This document shows positions 51,608 to 59,655 of a stretch of 64,000 nt of DNA, one piece after another. The notes beneath the pieces are model-generated. The model searched no databases. It was not told the DNA's origin and saw nothing but the letters and a program-made list of their open reading frames with translations. The DNA is from CAVQBC01 sp963710665. Lineage in GTDB: Bacteria > Actinomycetota > Thermoleophilia > Solirubrobacterales > Solirubrobacteraceae. The stretch covers positions 124,001 to 188,000 of the forward strand of contig CAVQBC010000005.1 in assembly GCA_963710665.1 (NCBI GenBank), written 5' to 3'. A program made the position numbers and the translations under genes. Each line of letters starts with the position of its first letter. Position 1 is the stretch's first letter.

Positions 51608-51777
51608 CCGACCGCTGTCGGGCGTTGGTAGATCAGCGGCGTGGTCCGCCTGGCACCCGAGTTGCGCCCGGTGGTGGTGAGCAGCAACACCGTGGTGCCC
51701 TGCCGGTCGTGGCCTTCCTCGCCGTCGGTTTCGCGGTATCTGTCGACGTGCTCCTGACCGAACAATGGGACACCCAT
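51583..51777 (-). pseudogene. Truncated deazaflavin-dependent nitroreductase
   Basis: The 64-residue frame begins like F420-dependent DDN-family proteins: 'LFGQEHVDRYRETDGEEGHD' then 'TTVLLLTTTGRNSGARRTTP', but breaks after 'LIYQRP' (near base 51620), about residue 52, and the remaining half of the fold is absent. The start overlaps the VOC gene stop by one base (TGATG), so the two were an operon. The missing part indicates a deletion joined to the end of the cupin gene region. Confidence 0.72.
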
Positions 51778-52214
51778 CAGCCGATCTTCTGTGCCAGCTC
51801 GACGATGATCCCCGCCGGGCCGCGCACGTAGCAGAGCCAGTAGCTGTTCTCGTAGTTCTCCAGCTCGCCGACCAGCTCGCCGCCATGCGCTCGCAGGCCG
51901 GCGAGGGATGCCTCGATGTCGTCGACGACGAAGAGGATGTGGCGGATGCCCGGGGCGTTGGCCGGCGCCGGCCCGTCGTCGCCCTCGTATGAGGGCGAGC
52001 GGTACTTGGCCAGCTCGACCTTGCCGTTGCCATCCGGGGTCCGCAGGATCACGACATCCGCCCGGACGCCCTCGAGCCCGTTTATGCGGTCCACCGAGCC
52101 GCCCTCGACGGACGCCTCGCCCTCCAATTCGAGCCCGAGTGCGGCGAAGAACGCGGTCGCCGCCGCGAGGTCGTCGACGACGATGCCGATGTGCTCCAGG
52201 CGCTGGACGGTCAT
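51777..52214 (-). CDS. VOC (glyoxalase-fold) family protein
   Basis: The 145-residue protein has two beta-alpha-beta-beta-beta units of the vicinal-oxygen-chelate fold: 'LEHIGIVVDDLAAATAFFAA' (metal His) and 'GIRHILFVVDDIEASLAGLR' with the second His, ending 'PAGIIVELAQKIG' (metal Glu). It resembles glyoxalase/dioxygenase-type proteins acting on small hydrophobic molecules. ATG 52214 overlaps the stop of a small frame just upstream (ATGA). It lies in the same leftward operon as the truncated nitroreductase. Confidence 0.85.
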   Translation of the reverse strand: MTVQRLEHIGIVVDDLAAATAFFAALGLELEGEASVEGGSVDRINGLEGVRADVVILRTPDGNGKVELAKYRSPSYEGDDGPAPANAPGIRHILFVVDDIEASLAGLRAHGGELVGELENYENSYWLCYVRGPAGIIVELAQKIG

Positions 52215-52315
52215 GAACGGCCTCCGGCCAGCTGCTGCGGCGTGTACTCGTCGTGCCTGCGTACCCACGCGCCGGTCCGATCCTGCGGCTGTTCGGTGAT
52301 CTCTTGCGGGTCCAT
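52211..52315 (-). CDS. 34-residue small protein before the VOC gene
   Basis: ATG 52315 follows a good ribosome site (GAGAGGAAGG), and the stop overlaps the VOC start (ATGA), so it would be co-translated. The product is polar and charged ('MDPQEITEQPQDRTGAWVRR', then 'HDEYTPQQLAGGRS'), with no known domain. It may be a real small protein or a leader that delivers ribosomes to the VOC gene. Function unknown. Confidence 0.45.
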   Translation of the reverse strand: MDPQEITEQPQDRTGAWVRRHDEYTPQQLAGGRS

Positions 52316-52411
52316 GACCTTCCTCTCTTTGGAGTCGGTGGAGCTACGGTGGTGGTCCTCGGGTGCCGCTGTCCGGGCGGAGGACGCGTAGTGAGACGAC
52401 CTTCCTACAGC

Positions 52412-52576
52412 TCGGCCGGCCCGAGCGCGGGCGGCCCGGCGGACCAGGTGGTCGCGCTCGGCGACGTTCGTGCCGCGGCGGGCGGCCTCGGCGTATGCCG
52501 TGGCGGCGGCGGGCAGGTCGCGTCGAGCTCGTGCAGGCGCCCGCGCACGGCGCTGGAGCAGCAGATACTTCGGCAT
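52412..52576 (-). pseudogene. Deletion scar: YCII start fused to ECF sigma factor end
   Basis: ATG 52576, preceded by AGGAGACC, opens with 'MPKYLLLQ', the normal beginning of a YCII-family protein. After about 12 residues the sequence becomes 'LPAAATAYAEAARRGTNVAE' then 'RDHLVRRAA', the usual last helices of SigJ-like ECF sigma factors. YCII and such sigma genes are commonly adjacent in this order, so one internal deletion has removed the middle of both. The frame stays open into the following small gene, but nothing further matches. Confidence 0.6.
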
Positions 52577-52870
52577 CGTGGTCTCCTGGTGTCGTCGGGC
52601 CGCGCCGCTCGCGGCCCTTCACCTGATGAGCGGAGCCGGTTGGCGCTTCTCGACACGCAACTGCTGCCGACGCGATCGCGGCCGCGCTGCCGAAGTCCAC
52701 CGTGCCCGCTGAGAATCACGACGCTCCCGAGTCATCCGCGGTGATGCGGCGTGAGCGCTCGGCGTAACACACGCCAGCACACACGCGCCCCGCGCGGTGG
52801 CGCCACGCGGTCGTTCACGCCCCTATTCCCACCATCGTGAGGCGCGAGCGCCGCGGACGGTCGGCGTCGG

Positions 52871-53287
52871 TCATCCGTCCCGCGCTATCTGCGGGCCGAC
52901 CTCGATGACCTCGGGGGCCGGCTGCAGCGCCCAGTCCGGTGGCTCCACCCCCTGCGAGGCGGCGGCGATCCGCGCGAAGAGGCGCTCGAGCCCGCCCGGC
53001 GTGCAGACCAGCAGATAGCGCGCGTCGGCGTCGCTGTGGTTGGCGAGCGCGTGGGCGACGTTGCGCGGGGCGAACGCGAGCTCGCCCGCGCGCCTGGTGA
53101 ACAGCTCGTCGGCGACCTGGAAGATCAGCTCGCCTTCGAGCATGAAGAACGCCTCGTCGAAGTCGTGCCTGTGCAGGGGCGGGCCGGCGCTGTGCGCGGC
53201 GACCACGTTGTCCATGATCGAGACGTGACCGCCGGACTGCTCGCTGCGCAGCAGGACGTCGGAACGGAGGTCCGGTGCGGAGGCCAT
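52871..53287 (-). CDS. Cupin-domain protein, divergent from HD-GYP regulator
   Basis: The 138-residue protein is a single cupin: motif 1 'GPPLHRHDFDEAFFMLEGEL' (H-x-H-x4-E) and motif 2 'APRNVAHALANH'. ATG 53287 follows AAGGAGCC. It sits opposite the HD-GYP/LuxR gene, with a perfect palindrome between them. Small cupins often bind or break down aromatic or polyketide-like compounds; substrate unknown. Confidence 0.82.
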   Translation of the reverse strand: MASAPDLRSDVLLRSEQSGGHVSIMDNVVAAHSAGPPLHRHDFDEAFFMLEGELIFQVADELFTRRAGELAFAPRNVAHALANHSDADARYLLVCTPGGLERLFARIAAASQGVEPPDWALQPAPEVIEVGPQIARDG

Positions 53288-53320
53288 CGGCAGGCTCCTT
53301 TCGCGGTTCACCCCAGGACA

Positions 53321-53344
53321 ATACATCAAGCGGGTTTGATGTAT
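53321..53344. promoter_or_regulatory. Perfect inverted repeat between cupin and HD-GYP genes
   Basis: Arms ATACATCAA (53321-53329) and TTGATGTAT (53336-53344) form a perfect nine-base inverted repeat around GCGGGT. It is strongly AT-rich in a GC-rich setting, and lies 34 bases before the cupin start and 32 bases before the HD-GYP start. This is a typical TetR/MarR-like operator, and both TTGATG arms could also be part of -35 boxes. The binding protein is not identified in this window. Confidence 0.65.
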
Positions 53345-53375
53345 AGGCGAGGCGGACGGCGAGTAGTGTCGCGGC

Positions 53376-54971
53376 GTGTCGGCCGCAGCGTCGCAGCGCG
53401 GCGAGCAGGTCCGGAGCGCGGAGCTGGTGGCGGCCCTGTGCCTGGCCACTGACCTCGGCATGGGGTTCCCGTTCGAGCACGGGCTCCATACGACGCTGAT
53501 CGCGATGCGGCTCGCCGACCGCCTGGGCCTCGACCGCGCGGGCGCCGCGCAGACCTACTACGCGTCGCTGCTCTTCCACTCGGGCTGCACCACGGACGCT
53601 CACGTCACCCCGCAGCTCTTCGGGGACTCGCTCACGACCCATCTGAACCCCGTCATCTTCGGGTCCGGACGCGAGGTCCTGACCGGGATCGTCCGCGCGC
53701 TGCCCGATCCCGGGCGCGCCGGGCCGGTGCGGGCGGTCCAGGTGATCCGCCGGCTGCCGGGCGCGGCGCGTGAGCAGCGACCGCATCTCACCGCCAGCTG
53801 CGAGGTGGCAGGGATGCTCGCCGGTGAGCTCGGGCTCGCCGAGCTGGTGGGCGACCACCTCCCCTACCTGTTCGAGCGCTGGGACGGCCACGGGCCGCTC
53901 GGCCGTGCGAAGCACGAGGAGATCCCGCTGCCGCTGCGGATCGTCCACGTCGCCGTGGACGCCGCCCTCCAGCGTGTGCTCGGCGGCGAGGAGCGCGTCG
54001 TGCGCCTGGTCCGCGAGCGCGCCGGGCACGCGTTCGACCCGGAGGTGGCCGGCTGCCTCACCGGCGATCCGGGACCCATCCTCGCGCTCGGCGCGGAGGG
54101 GTCGGTGTGGGAGGAGGCGCTGGCGTGCGAGCCGCGTCCGCCGCTGCTGCTCGGGGGCGACGACGTCGACCGGGCGCTCGCCGCGATGGGCAACTTCGCC
54201 GACCTGATGTCGCCGTACCTCGCGGGGCACTCGACGGGCGTGGCGGAGCTGGCCGCGGCGGCGGGCAGGCGGTGCCGGATCGACGAGGCCGGCGTCGTCG
54301 CGCTGCGCCGCGCCGCGCACGTCCACGACCTCGGGCGCGTCGCGGTCCACCCGCGGATCTGGGAGAAGCCCGGGCGGCTGAGCGCGGACGAGCTCGAGCA
54401 GGTCCGGCTGCATCCCTACCACTCCGAGCGGGTGCTCGCGCGGTCCGCGTTCCTGGCGGCGCTCGCGCCGACGGCGGGCACGCACCACGAGCGCCTCGAC
54501 GGCTCGGGCTACCACCGCGCCGTCGGCGGCGCGGACCTCCCGCTCCCCGCGCGCCTGCTCGCGGCCGCCGACACATACCACGCGATGACCGAGCCCCGCC
54601 CGTACCGGCAGGCGATCCCGCCCGCCCGGGCCGCCCAGGTGCTGGGCGAGCAGGCCGCTGCCGGGCGGCTCGACGCCGACGCGGTGACCGCCGTCGTCGA
54701 GGCGGCGGGCCGGCGGGCGCCGCGGGTCGAGCGCCCGGCGGGCCTGACCGGGCGGGAGGCCGAGGTCGTCCGCATGCTCGCCCGCGGCCTGCAGACCAAG
54801 CAGATCGCCCGCGCGCTCGGGATCTCCGCCAAGACCGCCGATCACCACATCCAGAACGCGTACCGCAAGCTCGGCGTCTCGACCCGGGCGGGCGCGACGC
54901 TGTTCGCGATGGAGCACGGGCTCATGGCCTGGGGAGAACTCCCGATTCCCCGGCCGCCGGACCGGCCGTAG
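53376..54971 (+). CDS. Tandem HD-GYP-like protein with LuxR DNA-binding domain
   Basis: The 531-residue protein joins two HD-GYP-type halves and a LuxR helix-turn-helix. The first half (about 15-190) keeps only part of its motif ('YASLLFHSGCTTDAH', H-S in place of H-D, and 'RWDGHGPLG'). The second (about 280-415) has H-D at 317-318 ('AAHVHDLGRVAV') and 'THHERLDGSGYHR' (H-H-E-x2-D-G-x-G-Y, 370-379). The C-terminus (457-515, 'LTGREAEVVRMLARGLQTKQ') is a clear LuxR domain. A c-di-GMP phosphodiesterase-like sensor coupled to DNA binding is suggested. Start GTG 53376 may be leaderless. Confidence 0.85.
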   Translation: MSAAASQRGEQVRSAELVAALCLATDLGMGFPFEHGLHTTLIAMRLADRLGLDRAGAAQTYYASLLFHSGCTTDAHVTPQLFGDSLTTHLNPVIFGSGREVLTGIVRALPDPGRAGPVRAVQVIRRLPGAAREQRPHLTASCEVAGMLAGELGLAELVGDHLPYLFERWDGHGPLGRAKHEEIPLPLRIVHVAVDAALQRVLGGEERVVRLVRERAGHAFDPEVAGCLTGDPGPILALGAEGSVWEEALACEPRPPLLLGGDDVDRALAAMGNFADLMSPYLAGHSTGVAELAAAAGRRCRIDEAGVVALRRAAHVHDLGRVAVHPRIWEKPGRLSADELEQVRLHPYHSERVLARSAFLAALAPTAGTHHERLDGSGYHRAVGGADLPLPARLLAAADTYHAMTEPRPYRQAIPPARAAQVLGEQAAAGRLDADAVTAVVEAAGRRAPRVERPAGLTGREAEVVRMLARGLQTKQIARALGISAKTADHHIQNAYRKLGVSTRAGATLFAMEHGLMAWGELPIPRPPDRP

Positions 54972-55005
54972 CGTCCTCGAAGGCTCGACCACCAAGGAGG
55001 ACGGG

Positions 55006-55854
55006 ATGACCACCGAGGCGACGGACAGCGCCCGAAGGGAGCTCTACGAGATCGCGGAGGCGATCGCGCCGACCTGGGAGCGCCGCCGCGCCGAGGTCGA
55101 GGAAGCCTCGGCTTCCGTGCGCGAGTGGATGGTGCGCGAGCTCGCCCCGCGGGCGGGCGACACGGTGCTCGAGCTCGCCGCCGGCGTCGGGGAGACCGGC
55201 TTCGACGCGGCCGACGCGGTCGGCGAGCGGTGCCGCCTCCTCTCCACCGACCTCGCGCCTGCGATGGTCGAGGCCGCGCGCCGGCGTGGTGCGGAGCGCG
55301 GGCTGGGCAACGTGGAGTACCGCGTGATGGACGCCGAGCGGATCGAGCTCGACGCCGACTCGGTCGACGGCGTGCTGTGCCGGTTCGGCTACATGCTCAT
55401 GGTCGACCCGGCCGCCGCGTTCGCCGAGACCCGCCGCGTCCTGCGTCCCGGCGGCCGCCTCGCCCTGGCGGTCTGGGGCGCGATGGAGCGCAACCCGTTC
55501 TTCACGGCTGCCGCGATGAGCCTCGTCCAGCACGGCCACCTGCCGCCGCCGGAGCCCCCGGGCCCGCCCGCCTTCGCCATGGCGAGCGCAGAGCGCACCA
55601 CGGCGCTGCTCGAGCGCGCCGGGTTCTCGACCGTGCGAACCGAGGAGGTCCCGGTCCGCTTCGAGGCTCCCGACGCAGACGGGTACGTGAGCCTGGTCGC
55701 CGACACGGCCGGGCCGCTCGGCCTGGCGCTCCAGCGGCTCTCACCGCGAGACCGTGAGGTGGTCGCGTCCGACGCGGCCGCGGGGCTCGCGCGCTTCGCG
55801 ACCGCGCGCGGCTACGTGGTCCCGGGCGTCGCGCTGTGCGCCGTCGCCGCTTGA
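55006..55854 (+). CDS. SAM-dependent methyltransferase
   Basis: The 282-residue class I methyltransferase has motif I 'TVLELAAGVGETGFDAADAV' (glycine-rich SAM loop), motif II 'LLSTDLAPAMVEAARRRG', 'VEYRVMDAERIEL' and 'ETRRVLRPGGRLALAVWG'. It looks like the UbiE/small-molecule methyltransferase class. It starts 34 bases after the HD-GYP gene stop, behind AAGGAGG, and may be co-transcribed. Substrate unknown. Confidence 0.88.
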   Translation: MTTEATDSARRELYEIAEAIAPTWERRRAEVEEASASVREWMVRELAPRAGDTVLELAAGVGETGFDAADAVGERCRLLSTDLAPAMVEAARRRGAERGLGNVEYRVMDAERIELDADSVDGVLCRFGYMLMVDPAAAFAETRRVLRPGGRLALAVWGAMERNPFFTAAAMSLVQHGHLPPPEPPGPPAFAMASAERTTALLERAGFSTVRTEEVPVRFEAPDADGYVSLVADTAGPLGLALQRLSPRDREVVASDAAAGLARFATARGYVVPGVALCAVAA

Positions 55855-55928
55855 ATCACGAACGAAGACGCCAGACCGCCCGCGCGGGCTTCGGGTAGGG
55901 TTCGAAGCTCCCACAGGAGGTGGCGATT

Positions 55929-56210
55929 GTGATCGGAGCGATCCTGCTGGGCTTGGTGGCCGGCTGTATCGGGCGGTTCCTGGTGCCGGACATGTGGAGC
56001 GAGCTGAGCGGTCCGAAGTCGTGGCTGTTCTCGCTTCTGCTGGGCCTCTCGGGCGCCCTTCTCGGCTACCTCATCTTCACCGTCGGGCTAGGGATCGGGG
56101 ACGCGGCGATCTTCGACTTCGGCGGGATCTTCGGCGCCATCATCGGCGTGATCATCCTGCTGCCGTTCGTCGGCATCTTCACGCGCTTCGGCCGGCGGCA
56201 CCGGACCTAG
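55929..56210 (+). CDS. GlsB/YeaQ/YmgE-family small membrane protein
   Basis: The 93-residue protein has three membrane segments: about 2-15 ('IGAILLGLVAGCIGRFLVP'), 30-50 and 63-80, the last two glycine-rich ('GLSGALLGYLIFTV', 'GGIFGAIIGVIILLPFVGIF' as two parts). This matches the transglycosylase-associated/YeaQ stress-membrane family. The GTG at 55920 overlaps its ribosome site, so GTG 55929, eight bases after AGGAGG, is preferred. Function in the family is poorly known. Confidence 0.8.
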   Translation: MIGAILLGLVAGCIGRFLVPDMWSELSGPKSWLFSLLLGLSGALLGYLIFTVGLGIGDAAIFDFGGIFGAIIGVIILLPFVGIFTRFGRRHRT

Positions 56211-56238
56211 AGAGGCGGTCGACCCAAGGAGCGCGCCG

Positions 56239-57204
56239 ATGGCCGGTTCGGACGCACACCCCGCCGGAGCCGAGACCGCCGAGGGGCTCACCGATCTCTC
56301 CGCCGGCTCGTGGACGGACGCGCTCAAGCGCACCGGCAAGGCGTTCAAGGCGCAGAAGCTCGGCGAGTGGGCGGCGGCGCTGACGTACTTCGGCATCCTC
56401 GCGATCTTCCCCGCGCTGCTGGTGGTGGTCTCGGTCCTCGGCCTGATCGGCCAGTCCGCCACGGACGCGCTGCTCAACAACCTCGAGGACGTGGCACCGG
56501 GGCCGGCGCAGGAGATCGTCTCCAACGCCATCAGGAACCTGCAGGGCGCCGGCAGCGCGTCGGGGATCGCGTTCGTGATCGGCCTCGTGGGCGCGATCTG
56601 GGCATCGTCGGGCTACGTCAACGGCTTCATGAGCGCGTCGAACTCGATCTACGAGGTCGAGGAGGGCCGCCCGATCACGAAGACGCTCCCGCTGCGCGTC
56701 GGGCTCACGCTCGTGCTGATGGTGTTCGCCGCCGTGATCGCGTTCGCGGTGACGCTGACGGGCGGCATCGCGAAAGAGCTCGGCGGCCTGGTCGGCGTCG
56801 GCGACACCGCCGTCGACGTCTGGGGGATCGCGAAGTGGCCGGTGCTCCTGCTGTTCGTGAGCGTCCTCTTCGCCGTCCTCTACTGGGGCGCCCCGAACGT
56901 GAAGCTGCCCTTCCGCATCATCTCGCCCGGCGGCCTGCTGGCGGTGGTGGGGTGGGTCGTCGCGTCGCTGCTGTTCGCGTTCTACGTCTCGAACTTCAGC
57001 TCCTACAACAAGACCTACGGCACGCTGGCCGGGCCGATCGTGTTCCTGCTGTGGCTCTGGATCACGAACATCTTCATCCTGCTCGGGCTCGTCTTCAACC
57101 TGGAGATCGAGCGCAGCCGCGCGCTCGCGTCGGGCGAGATCGCCAGCGAGGACGAGGACTTCGTCGAGATGCGCGACACCGAGAAGCTCGAGGACGAGGG
57201 CTAG
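56239..57204 (+). CDS. YihY/BrkB-family membrane protein
   Basis: The 321-residue inner-membrane protein has a polar 40-residue N-terminus and six membrane segments. Family signatures are 'EWAAALTYFGILAIFPALLV', 'GYVNGFMSASNSIYEVEEGR', 'VLYWGAPNVKLPFRIISPGG' and 'FSSYNKTYGTLAGPIVFLLW'. The C-terminal tail is acidic and soluble. YihY proteins (often called RNase BN in old databases) have an uncertain role, possibly export. It follows the GlsB-like gene after 28 bases and may share its mRNA. Confidence 0.9.
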   Translation: MAGSDAHPAGAETAEGLTDLSAGSWTDALKRTGKAFKAQKLGEWAAALTYFGILAIFPALLVVVSVLGLIGQSATDALLNNLEDVAPGPAQEIVSNAIRNLQGAGSASGIAFVIGLVGAIWASSGYVNGFMSASNSIYEVEEGRPITKTLPLRVGLTLVLMVFAAVIAFAVTLTGGIAKELGGLVGVGDTAVDVWGIAKWPVLLLFVSVLFAVLYWGAPNVKLPFRIISPGGLLAVVGWVVASLLFAFYVSNFSSYNKTYGTLAGPIVFLLWLWITNIFILLGLVFNLEIERSRALASGEIASEDEDFVEMRDTEKLEDEG

Positions 57205-57208
57205 CGGC

Positions 57209-58087
57209 CTACGCCCGCGCGGCGCCCGGCAGGAGGGCGTCGGCGACCGCGACGCCGCGGGGGATCAGGCCGTGGGCGGCCAGCAGGTCCGCGACGCGCT
57301 GCTGCTCGGCCACGAACGCGGCGGAGATCGGCTCGAGCCCGGGCCGGCGGTGCGCCAGGCGGCGGCGCCAGTGCGCGCCCGGCGTGGCGCCCGGGACGTG
57401 CTCGGCGAACAACGCCGCCGCGTCGTCGAGATGCGCGCCGATCCAGGCGTCGGCCTCGCGCAGCGCGGCCTGGATCACGTCGATCGCGTCCGGCCGGCGC
57501 TCCGCGAGGCGGCGCGTCGCGAACCAGACCGCGCGGTGGCCGATCACGCGGCTCGTGCCGCGGAGCACCTCCGTCGCGCCGGGGCCGACCGCCGGCTCGG
57601 CGGCGACCCACGCGTCCACGGCCCCGCGGGCCAGCGCCGCGTACCCCGCCTGCCGGGCGAGGTTCACGCGCGCGACGTCGCCGATGCGCAGCCCCGAGTC
57701 CGCGAGGGCGCCCGCCAGGACGAGCTCGTCCGACGAGCCCTCCGACAGCGCGATCCGGCGCCCGGCGAGGTCCGTGACCCGGCCGAGGCCGGCGTCCCGG
57801 CGCGTGAGGATCGAGGCGCGCTCCTCGCGGGGCGGCGAGTGCGCGACGTAGACGAGATCCGCGCCGGCGGCCTGCGCGTGGATCGGCGCGAGGACGCCGG
57901 CGCCGCCGAAGTCGATCTCGTCGTCGGCCAGCAGCCCGGCGGTCTGGCGGCGGTCGGCGCTCTCCACCCACGTCACGCGCAGTCCGACGTTCGCGAGCAT
58001 GCGGTCGAGCAGGCCTCGCCGGCTGAGCACGAGCAACGCCGTGCTGGACGGGTCGACCGCGATGCGGAGTCGCGGGTCCGGTGGCAT
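57209..58087 (-). CDS. SsuA/NMT1-like binding protein without signal peptide
   Basis: The 292-residue protein has the fold of nitrate/sulfonate/taurine-binding proteins: 'WVESADRRQTAGLLADDEID', 'FGGAGVLAPIHAQAAGADLV', 'DLAGRRIALSEGSSDELVLA', 'AVDAWVAAEPAVGPG'. It starts at ATG 58087 directly with the mature fold ('MPPDPRLRIAVDPSST') and has no signal peptide or lipobox, so it would be cytoplasmic. No ABC permease or ATPase for it is near. It may be a repurposed binding domain or a regulator. ATG/GTG 58105 would add only six residues. Confidence 0.75.
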   Translation of the reverse strand: MPPDPRLRIAVDPSSTALLVLSRRGLLDRMLANVGLRVTWVESADRRQTAGLLADDEIDFGGAGVLAPIHAQAAGADLVYVAHSPPREERASILTRRDAGLGRVTDLAGRRIALSEGSSDELVLAGALADSGLRIGDVARVNLARQAGYAALARGAVDAWVAAEPAVGPGATEVLRGTSRVIGHRAVWFATRRLAERRPDAIDVIQAALREADAWIGAHLDDAAALFAEHVPGATPGAHWRRRLAHRRPGLEPISAAFVAEQQRVADLLAAHGLIPRGVAVADALLPGAARA

Positions 58088-58104
58088 CGCGGGAGCATAT
58101 AACA

Positions 58105-58132
58105 ACCCTAAAGTCGCTCGGCTTTACAGGGT
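58105..58132. promoter_or_regulatory. Imperfect inverted repeat between SsuA-like and aldehyde dehydrogenase genes
   Basis: The arms ACCCT-AAAG (58105-58113) and CTTT-ACA-GGGT (58122-58132) form an inverted repeat with two extra bases in the second arm. It overlaps a TTATAT-type -10 box on the minus strand and lies 18 bases upstream of the SsuA-like start. It could be an operator for the divergent genes. Weak evidence. Confidence 0.35.
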
Positions 58133-58164
58133 TTCGGCGTGGTCGGGCCACTACCATCCACGCG

Positions 58165-59655
58165 GTGAGCCAGACGACGACGACAGCGCCCGATTTCACC
58201 CTCGCCCCCGGGCTGAGCGAGGCGCGCATGCTGATCGGCGGCGAGTGGGTCGACGCCGCCGAAGGCGGCCGGATCGAGGTCGAGAACCCCTCGCGGCGGA
58301 CGGTGCTCGCCACGGTGCCCCGCGGCGGCGCGCCCGACGTCGACCGCGCGGTGGCCGCGGCGGCCGGCGCCTTCGGCGCGTGGCGGGGGCTCCCCGCGCG
58401 CGAGCGCGGCACGCTGCTGACCCGGGTCGCGGACGTCCTCGCCGCCCGCGGCGAGGAGCTCGCGCGCACGATCGCGGCCGAGACCGGCAACGCGATCCGC
58501 ACCCAGGCGCGCGGGGAGGCGGCGATGGCCGCCGACGTCCTGCGCTACTTCGGCGGCGTGGCGAGCGAGCAGAAGGGCGAGGTGCTGCCCATGGGCGACG
58601 GGATGCTGAGCTACAGCGTCCGCGAGCCGCTCGGGGTGGTCGCGGGGATCATCCCCTGGAACGCCCCGGTCCTGCTCGGCTCGCTGAAGATCGCGATGGC
58701 CCTGTGCACCGGCAACACGCTCGTGCTCAAGGCCGCCGAGGACGCCCCGCTCGGCGTGCTCACGATGGCGCAGGCCTGCGACGAGGTCCTGCCCGACGGC
58801 GTGCTCAACGTGCTCACGGGAACCGGCGAGGAGTGCGGCGCGCCGCTCCTGAACCACCCTGGCATCGCGAAGATCTCCTTCACGGGCTCGACCGAGGTGG
58901 GGCACATCGCGATGCGGGCGGCGGCCGAGCGGATCCTGCCGGTCTCGCTCGAGCTCGGCGGCAAGGCCCCGTCGATCGTCTTCCCCGATTCCGGCGACGA
59001 CACCACCGCCGACGGGGTCATCGCCGCGATGCGCTTCGCGCGCCAGGGCCAGTCGTGCACCGCCGGCTCGCGCCTCTACGTCCACGAGCGGATCTTCGAC
59101 GCCTTCCTCGAGCGACTGGCCGGCCGCCTGGGCGAGATGGTGGTGGGCGACGCGCTCGACGAGCGCTCGGACATGGGCGCGGTCGTCTCCGGCGCCCAGG
59201 ACACGCGCGTGTGCGGGTTCGTCGAGGAGGCGATGGACCGCGGCGCGCGCGCCGTCATCGGCGGGGCGCCCGACGACGGGCGGCCGGGCTACCAGCACCG
59301 CCCGACGGTGCTGACCGGCATCGACCACGACTGGCGCGTCGCGCGCGAGGAGGTCTTCGGCCCGGTGCTCGTCGCGTTCCCGTGGTCGGACGAGGACGAG
59401 GTGGTGCGCTGGGCGAACGACTCCCACTACGGGCTCGCCGCCTTCGTGTGGTCGCACGACCTCGACGCCGCGCTGCGCACCGCCCACCGCGTCGAGGCGG
59501 GCTGGGTGCAGGTCAACCGCGGCGGCGGCCAGCTGCCGGGGATGAGCTACGGCGGCAAGAAGGAGAGCGGGCTCGGGGCGGAGTACTCGATCGAGGGCGC
59601 GCTGGAGGGCTTCACCCAGCGCAAGAGCATCACGGTCGGGATCGCGCCGGCGTAG
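58165..59655 (+). CDS. NAD(P)-dependent aldehyde dehydrogenase
   Basis: The 496-residue enzyme oxidises an aldehyde to its acid. Motifs: 'GVVAGIIPWNAPVLLGSLKI' (cofactor strand), 'ISFTGSTEVGHIAMRA', 'VSLELGGKAPSIV' (general-base Glu), and 'ARQGQSCTAGSRLYVHE' (nucleophile Cys). 'EEVFGPVLVAFPW' and 'GGKKESGLGAEYSIEG' are conserved C-terminal elements. GTG 58165 follows TACCAT (58152-58157), so a leaderless transcript is possible. Its end overlaps the convergent IclR gene by 26 bases. Substrate not determinable. Confidence 0.93.
   Translation: MSQTTTTAPDFTLAPGLSEARMLIGGEWVDAAEGGRIEVENPSRRTVLATVPRGGAPDVDRAVAAAAGAFGAWRGLPARERGTLLTRVADVLAARGEELARTIAAETGNAIRTQARGEAAMAADVLRYFGGVASEQKGEVLPMGDGMLSYSVREPLGVVAGIIPWNAPVLLGSLKIAMALCTGNTLVLKAAEDAPLGVLTMAQACDEVLPDGVLNVLTGTGEECGAPLLNHPGIAKISFTGSTEVGHIAMRAAAERILPVSLELGGKAPSIVFPDSGDDTTADGVIAAMRFARQGQSCTAGSRLYVHERIFDAFLERLAGRLGEMVVGDALDERSDMGAVVSGAQDTRVCGFVEEAMDRGARAVIGGAPDDGRPGYQHRPTVLTGIDHDWRVAREEVFGPVLVAFPWSDEDEVVRWANDSHYGLAAFVWSHDLDAALRTAHRVEAGWVQVNRGGGQLPGMSYGGKKESGLGAEYSIEGALEGFTQRKSITVGIAPA

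Noticed and set aside
52815..55013. 732-codon minus-strand frame
   Set aside because: Antisense shadow of the HD-GYP/LuxR gene.
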